Below, piece by piece: positions 33,108 through 42,000 of a stretch of 64,000 nt of DNA. The position numbers and the translations under genes are program-made. The notes below the pieces were generated by a model. The model did not search any database. It was given only the letters and a program-made list of their open reading frames with translations, and had not been told where the DNA came from. The DNA lies in NCBI GenBank assembly GCA_026391945.1, contig JAPLDA010000009.1, positions 33,932-97,931 on the forward strand, written 5' to 3'. Source of the stretch: Bacteroidota bacterium (GTDB taxonomy: Bacteria > Bacteroidota > Bacteroidia > AKYH767-A > 2013-40CM-41-45). Every line of letters begins with the position of its first letter. Within the stretch, counting starts at the first letter, position 1.

Positions 33108-33884
33108 ATGCCTGATACCATCACCAGAGAAGAAATCTGCCAGCCGGAGAATATGATTTATTGCAGAACTCCGTTGCTCACGGATGCACCGCTTTCTTAT
33201 TGTCCCGGCTGCGGCCATGGAACCGCTCACCGGTTGATCATGGAAGTGATTGAAGAAATGAATTTGCAGGCTGATACCATCGGTGTAGCACCGGTTGGCT
33301 GTTCAGTGCTTGCGTATGATTTTCTCGACATCGACATGCAACAGGCCGCTCATGGAAGAGCGCCCGCAGTGGCAACGGGAATCAAGCGATTGATGCCTGA
33401 CAAATTTGTGTTTACCTATCAGGGTGATGGTGATCTTGCTGCCATCGGCACAGGCGAAACCATTCATGCCTGTAACCGCGGAGAAAACATCACCATTTTT
33501 TTTGTGAACAATGGCATTTACGGAATGACCGGCGGGCAAATGGCGCCAACCACTCTTCCGAATATGAAAACCGCTACATCGCCGTTTGGCCGAGATGTAC
33601 AGACGATGGGTTACCCGCTTAAAATTACGGAACTCATCGCTATGCTTCCCGGAACTTATTTTGTTTCCCGACAGTCTGTGCATACACCTGCTAATGTCCG
33701 CAAAGCAAAAAAGGCAATTGAGAAAGCCATCTCGTATCAAAAATTAAATAAAGGATTGTCGTTTGTTGAAATCGTTTCCAACTGCAATTCAGGATGGAAA
33801 ATGACTCCGCTGGAATCCAATAAGTGGATGGAAGAAAATATGTTCTCTTTCTTTCCGCTGGGCGATATTAAAGTTCCTAAATAA
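33108..33884 (+). CDS. korB: 2-oxoacid:ferredoxin oxidoreductase beta (TPP) subunit
   Basis: A 258-residue TPP-binding subunit. Motifs: YCPGCGHGTAHRLI near residue 31, VAPVGCSVLAYDF, HGRAPAVATGIK, and the GDGDLAAIGTGETIHACNRGENITIFFVNNGIYGMTGGQ stretch (here cited by its edges) that is the GDG...NN TPP/Mg motif, with ATG start 146 bases after korA. The N-terminus YCRTPLLTD also fits. It carries out decarboxylation of the 2-oxoacid and passes electrons to KorD. The gap to korA is longer than others in the operon because of a hairpin-rich repeat. Confidence 0.92.
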   Translation: MPDTITREEICQPENMIYCRTPLLTDAPLSYCPGCGHGTAHRLIMEVIEEMNLQADTIGVAPVGCSVLAYDFLDIDMQQAAHGRAPAVATGIKRLMPDKFVFTYQGDGDLAAIGTGETIHACNRGENITIFFVNNGIYGMTGGQMAPTTLPNMKTATSPFGRDVQTMGYPLKITELIAMLPGTYFVSRQSVHTPANVRKAKKAIEKAISYQKLNKGLSFVEIVSNCNSGWKMTPLESNKWMEENMFSFFPLGDIKVPK

Positions 33885-33916
33885 TCATTGCAATCATTCA
33901 TTGAAAATATAACGAC

Positions 33917-34471
33917 ATGACAGAAGAAATTATCATTGCAGGTTTTGGCGGACAGGGAGTTTTATCCATGGGAAAAATTCTTGCTTATTCAGGCATGATG
34001 CAGGATAAGGAAGTCAGTTGGTTTCCTTCGTATGGCCCGGAAATGCGCGGCGGAACAGCCAATGTAACGGTGATCATCAGCGATGAGCGGATCAGTTCCC
34101 CGATTCTCAACCAGTTCGACACGGCCATCATTCTCAACCAGCAGTCTATGGATAAATTTGAGAACTCGGTGAAAAAGGGCGGACTGCTGATTTATGATCC
34201 CAATGGAATTACACGTCATCCTGTAAGAACCGACATTGATATTTATACGGTTGATGCAGCCGATGAATCTGCACGAATGGGTTCTGCAAAAGTTTTCAAT
34301 ATGATTGTGCTTGGAGCATTCCTGAAATTAAAACCGCTGATCGGTCCGGAATACATGCACAAAGGACTTGAAAAATCGTTGCCGGCCCGGCATCATTATA
34401 CCATTCCGGAAAATGAAAAAGCCATTGAAAGAGGGAAAGAAATTATTCAACCGAAATTTTTATTGAATTAA
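33917..34471 (+). CDS. korC: 2-oxoacid:ferredoxin oxidoreductase gamma subunit
   Basis: A 184-residue gamma subunit. The signature IIIAGFGGQGVLSMGKILAYSGM near residue 6 and the SYGPEMRGGTANVTVIIS block near residue 38 are diagnostic. It completes a four-subunit enzyme and binds the CoA moiety in related enzymes. It lies 32 bases after korB and 22 bases before dch, so the oxidoreductase is co-transcribed with a pathway enzyme. Confidence 0.92.
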   Translation: MTEEIIIAGFGGQGVLSMGKILAYSGMMQDKEVSWFPSYGPEMRGGTANVTVIISDERISSPILNQFDTAIILNQQSMDKFENSVKKGGLLIYDPNGITRHPVRTDIDIYTVDAADESARMGSAKVFNMIVLGAFLKLKPLIGPEYMHKGLEKSLPARHHYTIPENEKAIERGKEIIQPKFLLN

Positions 34472-34493
34472 AAATTTTATATCCATTTTATTT

Positions 34494-35267
34494 ATGCAAA
34501 AAATTAAACTTTCTTTTTCTCACGATGACTCTGTGGCCCGCATCATCCTTGACGATGGCAAAGGAAATGTGCTCGATCAGATCATGATGAAAGAATTGCA
34601 GCAGGCGCTGGATTCCTTCCATGAAAAAAAAGAACTTAAGCTGATTACGTTCGAAGGAGCCGGAAAACATTTTTCATTTGGCGCCAGCGTGGAGGAACAC
34701 AAAAAGGAAAATGCTGCGGAGATGCTGAAGGCATTTCACCGGTTGTTTTATTCCATTACTGATTTATCCATTCCGACAGCAGCAAAAATATCAGGACAAT
34801 GTTTAGGCGGCGGAATGGAACTGGCTCTCATCTGCAATTTTCTTTTTGCTGATAAAACCGCCAAACTCGGTCAGCCGGAAATTGTGCTTGGTGTGTTCGC
34901 ACCGCCTGCTTCCGTGATCCTGCCAATGAAAATTGGAAGAGCAAAAGCTGAAGAATTACTGCTCACCGGCAAAACGATTGGCGCCGATGAAGCATTGAAC
35001 ATCGGTTTGCTGAACGAAGTTTTTGCCGACAAAGCGGCGATGGATGCAGCAACGGAAGCCTGGATGGAACAACACATCGTACCGAGAAGCGCTTCCTCGC
35101 TTCGCATGGCGGTGAGCGCTTCACGCTCCTTCTTCAATCACATTCTCACCAAATTTTTACCTGCTCTGGAGCAGGTGTATGTTCATCAACTGATGGAAAC
35201 GCACGATGCCAACGAAGGAATCAATTCCTTCCTCGAAAAGCGTAAACCTGAATGGCAAAATAGTTAA
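34494..35267 (+). CDS. dch: Cyclohexa-1,5-diene-1-carbonyl-CoA hydratase
   Basis: A 257-residue crotonase-fold enzyme, the right size for Dch, which adds water to the dienoyl-CoA made by benzoyl-CoA reductase to give 6-hydroxycyclohex-1-ene-1-carbonyl-CoA. FEGAGKHFSFGASVEEH near residue 54 is the pattern that separates Dch from general enoyl-CoA hydratases, and ISGQCLGGGMELALICNFLFA near residue 99 is the oxyanion-hole region. GQPEIVLGVFAPPAS is also kept. It is the last clear pathway gene of the rightward operon; a 170-base gap follows before a glycosyltransferase. Confidence 0.9.
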   Translation: MQKIKLSFSHDDSVARIILDDGKGNVLDQIMMKELQQALDSFHEKKELKLITFEGAGKHFSFGASVEEHKKENAAEMLKAFHRLFYSITDLSIPTAAKISGQCLGGGMELALICNFLFADKTAKLGQPEIVLGVFAPPASVILPMKIGRAKAEELLLTGKTIGADEALNIGLLNEVFADKAAMDAATEAWMEQHIVPRSASSLRMAVSASRSFFNHILTKFLPALEQVYVHQLMETHDANEGINSFLEKRKPEWQNS

Positions 35268-35437
35268 TCAGCCTGCACAGTTTCTTGTTCGGTTTTACTG
35301 CCGGGATTTTAATCCACAGGTGAATCGTCGAATATCATTCACAATATTTTTTTCACTTGTTCCGATCAGTTAGTTTCTGATGAGAGGATTATTTATCTTG
35401 CCGCCCGGAAATCCGTAAAGCCACCATTTGACCAGCC

Positions 35438-36193
35438 ATGGAGACGCATCACAGCCTGTATTATTTACGTACGTACAACTTCGCCATCATCGTACCGATG
35501 GCGAATGAAGAATCAGAATTTGACCAGTTCGTTTCTGCACTGATCCAGATTCTTGATTTCCTGCAATCTGGAAAAATTTATTTCATTGTCGATAATGCCT
35601 CCAAAGACAAAACACTTGACTTGTGCCGGGACTTATCAGCAAAGGATCCGAGATTTCTAACTGTATGGGCTCCGGAAAATAAAAATGTCGTGGATGCATA
35701 CATCCGCGGTTATCGTGAAGCGTATCCTCATCATGATTTTATCATTGAAATGGATGCCGGTTTATCACACGATCCACGTGCCATACCTATGTTTCTTCGT
35801 GTACTGAATGAAGGAAATGAATGTGCTTTCGGAAGCCGGTTTATGAATGGTGGTTCCATCTGGCAATCTTCTTTCAACCGAACACTGTTGTCGAGGACGG
35901 GAACCATTTTATCGAATATTTTATTGGGTTCAAGAATGAAAGACATGACTTCCGGTTACCAGGGCTTTCACAAAAGTGTCGTCAAAGAACTGCTCGATTA
36001 CCCGCTGTTGTCGAAAGCACATTTTTATCAGACAGAAGTCCGTTACCTGATGAGAAAAAAACGCTACATCGAAGTTCCGATCCATTACCGGGCGCCTTCC
36101 CCGAGGGTGTCACAAAAAGCTATTAATAATTCGATAAAAGTTTTGCTGCACTATTTCTGGCAGCGGCTTCTTTTCAATTCCAAATCACTTTAA
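35438..36193 (+). CDS. Family 2 glycosyltransferase (polyprenol-phosphate mannosyltransferase-like)
   Basis: A 251-residue cytosolic GT-A enzyme with IIVPMANEESEFDQF near residue 18, IVDNASKDKTLDLC, EMDAGLSHDP (metal-binding DxD-like EMDAG) near residue 106, and GSRFMNGG, the usual pattern of DPM1/GtrB-like enzymes that load a sugar onto polyprenyl phosphate. No C-terminal membrane segments are present. A TATCTTG sequence near 35393 may be a weak -7 element. It is followed after 1 base by a STELLO-type gene; the pair probably acts in surface glycan synthesis and is unrelated to the aromatic operon. Confidence 0.85.
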   Translation: METHHSLYYLRTYNFAIIVPMANEESEFDQFVSALIQILDFLQSGKIYFIVDNASKDKTLDLCRDLSAKDPRFLTVWAPENKNVVDAYIRGYREAYPHHDFIIEMDAGLSHDPRAIPMFLRVLNEGNECAFGSRFMNGGSIWQSSFNRTLLSRTGTILSNILLGSRMKDMTSGYQGFHKSVVKELLDYPLLSKAHFYQTEVRYLMRKKRYIEVPIHYRAPSPRVSQKAINNSIKVLLHYFWQRLLFNSKSL

Positions 36194-36194
36194 T

Positions 36195-37202
36195 ATGAAT
36201 TCCAGTACTTCTCTCGTCATTACATCCATTGCAGGATCCGGTCATCCTGTGCTGAAAGATTTTGCAAAACGCTGCAAAGAAAAAAACATTCCGTTCATCG
36301 TCATCGGCGACAAGCCATCGCCGCCGGATTTTCATCTCGACGGATGTTCGTTTTACAACCTTCAGCAGCAGCGTGAACTGGATTTCAGCATCGCCGGACT
36401 TTTACCGGAGCGGCATTATTCAAGGAAGAACATCGGCTATCTCGTGGCGATCAAAAATAATCATGCGGAAGTGATTGTAGAAACGGATGATGATAATTAT
36501 GCGCGGTCAGAATTCTGGGAGCCAAGGAATCGTTTGGTGAAAGCTCATCCGCTGGATGAAACCGGCTGGACGAATATTTATTCTTACTTCACTCCGCAGA
36601 GGATATGGCCAAGAGGATTTGCACTGGAGCATTTGCAGGATGAACTTCCTTCACTCAGTAAATATCCGATGGCAGATGTGAATTGTCCGATACAACAGGG
36701 CCTTGCTGATGAGAACCCGGATGTGGATGCGATTTACCGTTTGATACTTCCTTTGCCTTTGTCGTTTGAAAAAAAATCAAATGTGGCACTTGGAAAAAAA
36801 TCGTGGTGTCCGTTCAACAGTCAGAACACCACCTGGTTTAAAGAAGCGTTCCCGCTTTTATACCTTCCATCGTATTGCAGTTTCAGGATGACGGATATCT
36901 GGAGAAGTTTTGTCGCGCATCGCATTGCATGCGGGAACGACTGGCATTTGTTGTTTCACAACGCCACCGTTTACCAGGAGCGGAACATGCATAATTTGAT
37001 GAGAGATTTTGCCGATGAAATTTCCGGGTATACCAACAACCTGAAAATTGTGGATACACTGGATAAACTCAACTTGAAAAAGGGATCTGATTTTCTCGGA
37101 GAAAACCTGCTGACCTGTTACGAAGCACTCATTGGACTTTCACTGATTGATAAAAAAGAAATTCCGTTGATCGAAGCGTGGATAAAGGATCTTGGTGCTT
37201 GA
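36195..37202 (+). CDS. STELLO-type glycosyltransferase-like protein
   Basis: A 335-residue protein with the hallmarks of the STELLO/DUF288 family: VITSIAGSGHPVLKDFAKRC near residue 8, VIGDKPSPPDF, the RHYSRKNIGYLVAIKNN block near residue 73, and ETDDDNYAR, the acidic metal-binding motif near residue 95. Plant STELLO proteins are involved in cell wall glycan assembly; the bacterial members are uncharacterised and assumed to be glycosyltransferases. Coupled to the upstream GT2 gene (1-base gap). Confidence 0.78.
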   Translation: MNSSTSLVITSIAGSGHPVLKDFAKRCKEKNIPFIVIGDKPSPPDFHLDGCSFYNLQQQRELDFSIAGLLPERHYSRKNIGYLVAIKNNHAEVIVETDDDNYARSEFWEPRNRLVKAHPLDETGWTNIYSYFTPQRIWPRGFALEHLQDELPSLSKYPMADVNCPIQQGLADENPDVDAIYRLILPLPLSFEKKSNVALGKKSWCPFNSQNTTWFKEAFPLLYLPSYCSFRMTDIWRSFVAHRIACGNDWHLLFHNATVYQERNMHNLMRDFADEISGYTNNLKIVDTLDKLNLKKGSDFLGENLLTCYEALIGLSLIDKKEIPLIEAWIKDLGA

Positions 37203-37239
37203 ATTTTTTTGAAATAGAAAAACGATTTACAGCAAATCA

Positions 37240-37515
37240 TCATTTGTTGTTATTCCACTTCTCCGCTTTCTTCCTGTTTTTTTTCATTCTCTTCTGCACC
37301 TCTTTGGTTTGGATTTTCATGGTGCGTTTTTGAAGATCCCTTTCCGACTTTTCCTCTTTGGCTTTCCGTTGCACTTTCTTTTTTTCGGCTTTCTTTTGCT
37401 GTTTGGTAATCGGATCATTCTGTTTCGGAGAATGAGCATCCACGTCCTGTGCGGAAGCGGCAAAAGGCAACCACGCAAAAACAAGTAAGAGAAATTTTTT
37501 ATGCAGGGTTTTCAT
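37240..37515 (-). CDS. Small Lys-rich secreted protein
   Basis: From the ATG at 37515 (the ORF track adds 9 unlikely residues) the product is 91 residues: a signal peptide KTLHKKFLLLVFAWLPFAASAQ followed by a highly charged Lys/Glu/Gln-rich stretch that reads as one long helix or coiled coil. There is no recognised domain. Such exported Lys-rich helices are common in Bacteroidota and have no assigned role. It converges with the STELLO gene 37 bases away. Confidence 0.6.
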   Translation of the reverse strand: MKTLHKKFLLLVFAWLPFAASAQDVDAHSPKQNDPITKQQKKAEKKKVQRKAKEEKSERDLQKRTMKIQTKEVQKRMKKNRKKAEKWNNNK

Positions 37516-37568
37516 GATTGATATTTGGCTTTCCGTACACAAACGGATAAATCATGAAATGATTTGAC

Positions 37569-37808
37569 TCAGCTTTTCGCTTCGAGATCCATGCCGCATT
37601 TAGGACATTTAGCCGGCTTGTCGCTGGTTTCTTCCGGGTGCATCGGGCAGGCATAAGCGGCTTTGTGTGCCGTAGTATCCTGCGGAGCTGAAGCAGTTGT
37701 TTTCGTTGTATCCGTGTTTGCCGCATCTGTTTTGTTTTCACTATTTTTACATGAAATAACAAATAGGGCTGCGCAAAAGAGCAGGGCAGGAATAATTTTT
37801 TTGTTCAT
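37569..37808 (-). CDS. Lipoprotein with heavy-metal-binding (HMBD) domain
   Basis: A 79-residue protein from ATG 37808, preferred over the ORF start at 37832 because a perfect -7 element covers 37830-37837. A signal peptide with lipobox (LFVISC) anchors it to the membrane. The C-terminal YACPMHPEETSDKPAKCPKCGMDL is the heavy-metal-binding domain found at the N-termini of copper-exporting ATPases and efflux proteins; it binds Cu or Zn through its Cys and His. It probably sequesters metal in the periplasm. No efflux genes are next to it. Confidence 0.82.
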   Translation of the reverse strand: MNKKIIPALLFCAALFVISCKNSENKTDAANTDTTKTTASAPQDTTAHKAAYACPMHPEETSDKPAKCPKCGMDLEAKS

Positions 37809-37829
37809 AATCCGTTTTGTTTTATCAAT

Positions 37830-37837
37830 CAAAAGTA
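37830..37837 (-). promoter_or_regulatory. -7 promoter element for the HMBD lipoprotein gene
   Basis: TACTTTTG on the minus strand matches TAnnTTTG exactly, about 22 bases before the ATG at 37808. It decides the start codon: the ORF-track start at 37832 would lie inside the promoter. Confidence 0.5.
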
Positions 37838-37865
37838 AAAAGAAGGGAACACATAACCAATCTTC

Positions 37866-38303
37866 ATGAGAAAAATAATCAACTTTTTTTTACCCTTTTT
37901 TGTTTTCGTCTCGGGCTTGTTACTGAGTGCCTGTAAAAAGGACAACAACACCATTGCCAATGTGTATGTTGATTTTTACATCTACCTCACCCAGCCGTCG
38001 TTCGCAAACCTCAATGCCGTGGGAGGCTGGGTGTATGTAACCGGCGGTGTAAAGGGTATCCTTGTTTTCAAGAAAAACTCCTCTGAGTTTGCCGCATACG
38101 AACGCAACTGCCCGTATGATCCGAATGCAACCAATGCCCGCATTGAAGTGGACTCGAGCAACATCATCGGGGTTGATAAGAACTGCGGAAGTAAATTCGG
38201 GTTGATGGACAATGCCATTTTAAACGGCCCGGCCACACGGTCGATGAAAACGTACTCTGCCGACTATGATCCTTCAGCTCAAACGGTTCATGTGCATAGT
38301 TGA
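37866..38303 (+). CDS. Lipoprotein with a degenerate Rieske-like fold
   Basis: A 145-residue lipoprotein: signal peptide and lipobox LLSAC near residue 22. The rest resembles Rieske-like lipoproteins of Bacteroidota: a first Cys in ERNCPYDP near residue 79 and a second block with CGSKFGLMDNAILNGPATRSMKTY near residue 101. In a true Rieske protein each block has Cys and His (CxH and CxxH); here the His residues are missing (NCPYD, CGSKF), so an iron-sulfur cluster is unlikely. It may be a purely structural relative. Divergent from the HMBD lipoprotein gene. Confidence 0.65.
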   Translation: MRKIINFFLPFFVFVSGLLLSACKKDNNTIANVYVDFYIYLTQPSFANLNAVGGWVYVTGGVKGILVFKKNSSEFAAYERNCPYDPNATNARIEVDSSNIIGVDKNCGSKFGLMDNAILNGPATRSMKTYSADYDPSAQTVHVHS

Positions 38304-38340
38304 AATGATTCCGTTTTAAAATGCTGTTGAGTGGTCTTCT

Positions 38341-39027
38341 TCAAACGATCGCTTTGAAAGAAAAATTCCTTTCTGAAAAATAATCCAGAACACTGGGAAG
38401 CGCGTACAGGACGCGGTCAGCAGCCTTTTCACTGTCGTGAAATACAACGATGGATCCGTTTCCTGCATGGTTGATCACGTTCCTGGAACATTGTTCTCCA
38501 CAGAGGTTGCGGTCGTAATCTTTGCTCAGCACATTCCACATGATGACTGAATAGTTTTTCTTTATCATCGAATGTTGCACCGGAGTTAATTTTCCATAAG
38601 GAGGACGAAAGAGTTTTAGAGTGGAAGGCTGCGAAATTTCAATCCCGGTTTTGACTTTTAACTTTTGACTTTTGACTTCTGCTTCCGGTTTGCGGATCAT
38701 GTTATCAATCACCTCCTGGCATTTCTCCACATCTTCAAAATAAATTTTCGAATTGGTTTTCCATCCGTTCAAATGATGAAACGTATGGTTGCCGACGGTA
38801 TGGCCATCAGAAAGAATGTTTTTAAAAACGGCAGGATGTTTCAGGATATTCTCACCTGTGCAGAAAAAGGTGGCGGAGGCATTGTATGTTTTTAAGATCG
38901 CCAGAATTTCTGTGGTGACCTCCGGGTGAGGGCCGTCATCGAAAGTCAGAAAAAGATCCGGGTCAGTGCTCGGCATCCGCCAGGTCACTGACCCGAAAAT
39001 CTTCTGTACAAAAAAGGGTACGTTCAT
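38341..39027 (-). CDS. Polysaccharide deacetylase (NodB-type)
   Basis: A 228-residue carbohydrate esterase family 4 protein. Motifs: LTFDDGPHPEVT near residue 27 (catalytic and metal Asp), GHTVGNHTFHHLNGW near residue 74 (metal His pair), FRPPYGKLTP near residue 138 and VVFHDSEKA near residue 194 (catalytic His). It removes N- or O-acetyl groups from surface or cell wall glycans. Between the second and third motifs lies a foreign stretch, EVKSQKLKVKTGIEI, encoded by a short AAAAGTCAAAAGTTAAAAGTC-type repeat that is in frame. It follows the DUF2723 gene by 9 bases and is probably co-transcribed. Confidence 0.9.
   Translation of the reverse strand: MNVPFFVQKIFGSVTWRMPSTDPDLFLTFDDGPHPEVTTEILAILKTYNASATFFCTGENILKHPAVFKNILSDGHTVGNHTFHHLNGWKTNSKIYFEDVEKCQEVIDNMIRKPEAEVKSQKLKVKTGIEISQPSTLKLFRPPYGKLTPVQHSMIKKNYSVIMWNVLSKDYDRNLCGEQCSRNVINHAGNGSIVVFHDSEKAADRVLYALPSVLDYFSERNFSFKAIV
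38647..38680. repeat. Short tandem repeat inside the deacetylase gene
   Basis: The plus strand reads TTTGACTTTTAACTTTTGACTTTTGACTT, copies of a 9-10 base unit. Such runs are normally intergenic in Bacteroidota; here the unit is in frame and adds KSQKLKVK to the protein. Confidence 0.65.
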
Positions 39028-39036
39028 TCTGCCCGA

Positions 39037-42000
39037 TCAGAACCCGGCTTTGGAGGCAAGCTCTTTAAACTTCTTGTCTACTTTGTCGGCAAGTTCTTTC
39101 TGGTTGGTTTGCTGAAGAATTTGCGAAAGCGCCTGCATGATGTACAACGACTGGTTCATGTCCGTATCCACCAGTTTGAAATACTTGGTGCCTTTCAGCG
39201 ACAGGTAATAGTTGAGGTTGTCGGCATAGATGTCTGCCAGCCGGCTTGCAATGGCGTTGGCTTTTGTAACCAGTTCCTTTTGCCTGTTGAGTTCAACATC
39301 CGTTTTCTGAATTCCTGAATCCTGTTTATTCATGGCTCCCGATGCACGGTAGTACAACTCGGCAATACGCGCCATGAAATAATTATACGGAACATTTTTA
39401 TCAGGCATTACTTCCACGCACTTATCCAGTACCTTGATGGCTGAGTCTCGCCTGCCTTCGTTCAGCAGTTCTTCTGAAAGCCTGGCGAAGTTGATGCGGA
39501 AGTTGGTCGTCATCCGCAAGTTGTTTTCATCCATATAAACGCGAGGGTCATTCATGTTACCCCACTCGAATTTGTTCATCACGTTGTTGTACATCGCACT
39601 GGTTTCAACGCGGCCCGGTACCACATCCGATTTTGTTTCCGTACGTATCGGAACCAGCCGGTATGCAATTCCTTCCAGCTGGAAGTAAGGTTCGAGGTTG
39701 AGGTAATTTTCTGATCCAACAGTGGTGGCAAAATAAATCGGGCGCTTCCAGTTGTTGTTCGCAAGGATATTCAAAATCATCAGGTCGTTTTTCATCAGGT
39801 AACTTCCGCTGAGACTCCAGTTCATCACCTTCACGATTTTTCCTGCATTTTCTTTTGAAACCGTTCCGCTGCTGACTGCAGCAGTAGAATCAACGGTAAG
39901 TTTGACATTTTTCGTAGGGTAATAGTTGATGTCTTCACCGTTGTTTGCTCTTGCTTTCGCCTGTGGTTCATCACTGCCGATGAAATCCATGAACTCTTTC
40001 AGTTCAACAGGCTCTTTCAGGTTACGATCGTAGAAACCAACGTAGTCGCGCCTTCCGAGCATGTACTTGTCGGGCGTCCAGGAAATTTTAATCGGGTCGG
40101 AATCGTAATATTTCCGTGTGAGCTGATCAATGTACCAATCGGTATTCAGGAGGCTCAGGTTGATGACACGCACATCCGTACGTACATTTTCCACTTCCTG
40201 TGCATACCAAAGAGGGAAGGTGTCGTTATCACCGTTTGTAAAGATGATGGCATTCCGTTCGCAGGAGTTGAGATAGTCGACGGCGAAATCGCGCGATGTA
40301 TAACGGTGCGAACGGTCATGATCATCCCATTCGGCGCGAGCCATCAGGCATGGAACGGCAAGCAGGCAAATGGCCGTGGTGGCTACAGCAGCCGTTGATC
40401 CCGGCAACTTTTTCCTCAATACTTCGATGAGAGAAAGAACACCGATGCCGATCCACATGGCGAATGCATACGTGGAACCGGCGTATGCATAATCACGTTC
40501 ACGCGGCTGAAGCGGCGGGCCGTTCAGGTATAATACAATGGCAATACCGGTAAAGAAAAATAAAAGCATCACCACCCAGGCATCTTTTTTATCTCTCGAG
40601 AAATGGAAAACCATTCCGATGATGCCGAGAATGAACGGAAGGAAATACATCAGGTTCCTCGATTTATTATTCTTCAGACTTTCAGGAAGTTTATCCTGTG
40701 GCCCCAGCCTCCATTCATCAATGAATTTTATTCCGCTGATCCAGTTTCCTTTGGTGATGCCACCCGGACCCTGGATATCATTTTGTCGTCCCGCATAATT
40801 CCATAGGAAATAACGCCAGTACATTTCTCCCAATTGATAAGTGAATAAAAATTTCAGGTTCTCGCTGAACGTCGGAGTCCGGTCGCCTTTCACATCAGCC
40901 CACTTTTTATATTCAGAGACGTGGCTCGGCTGGCTGCTGTACATGCGGGGCAGAATGGTGCAGCTTTTCGGATCGTACACGGGAATGATTTTATTCCCGG
41001 CTTCCATGTATTGCTTTGACCATGGAACCTTTGCATAATTCATATGCCCCTGCTCCTGTTCAATCACTTTGGCGTTGTAATATTGTCCGTAGAACAAAGG
41101 ACGATCACCATATTGCTCACGGTTCAGGTACGATTCGAAGTTGAACGCATTTTCAGGATTGTTCTCATCCAAAGGCGGGTTGGCAAGGGAACGGATTACA
41201 ATCTGTGCGAACGAAGAATAACCGATCAGGATAAAAACCAAACAGAGAATAGCCGTGTTCCAGTTGTAGAGTTGTTTTTTCTTCGTGTACATCAATCCCC
41301 ACACAATACCTGCTACGATCAGCAGGCCGTAGAAAATAATTCCGGAACCAAACGGTAAGCCGAAAGAATTGACAAAGAGCAGATCGAATTTTGCAGCAAG
41401 TGAAATGGATTGCTGGATCACACCGTACTGAACAAAGCCGAGAATGAACACCGATAAAACAGAAGTATAGATAATCCCTTTTGTGGAAATCGGGTATCTC
41501 CTGAAATAATAAACGAAGGCAATGGTGGGAATGGTCAACAGGTTCAGCAAGTGGACGCCGATGGAAAGTCCCATGAGATAAGCGATGAGGATGATCCAGC
41601 GCATGGAATGTTTTTCGTCCGCCACATTTTCCCATTTGAATATAGCCCAGAAAGTGATGGCAGTGAAAAAGGCAGAGCTGGCATATACTTCACCTTCCAC
41701 GGCTGAAAACCAGAATGAATCGCTGAAGGTGTAAGCAAGCGCACCGACGATTCCGGCACCCATTACAGAAATGATTTTGTCGGTAGTAGCTTCCCCTTTA
41801 GCAATCACCATTTTCCGCGCAAGAGCGGTAATCGTCCAGAACAGGAAGAGAATCGTAAAGGCGCTCATGAGTGCCGACATGATGTTCACCATGATCGGGA
41901 ACATTTTTACGTTGCTGCCGCCGAACAGGATGAAAATTCTTCCCAGCATGAGGAACAAAGGAGCTCCCGGCGGGTGGCCGACTTCTAATTTATTTGCTGT

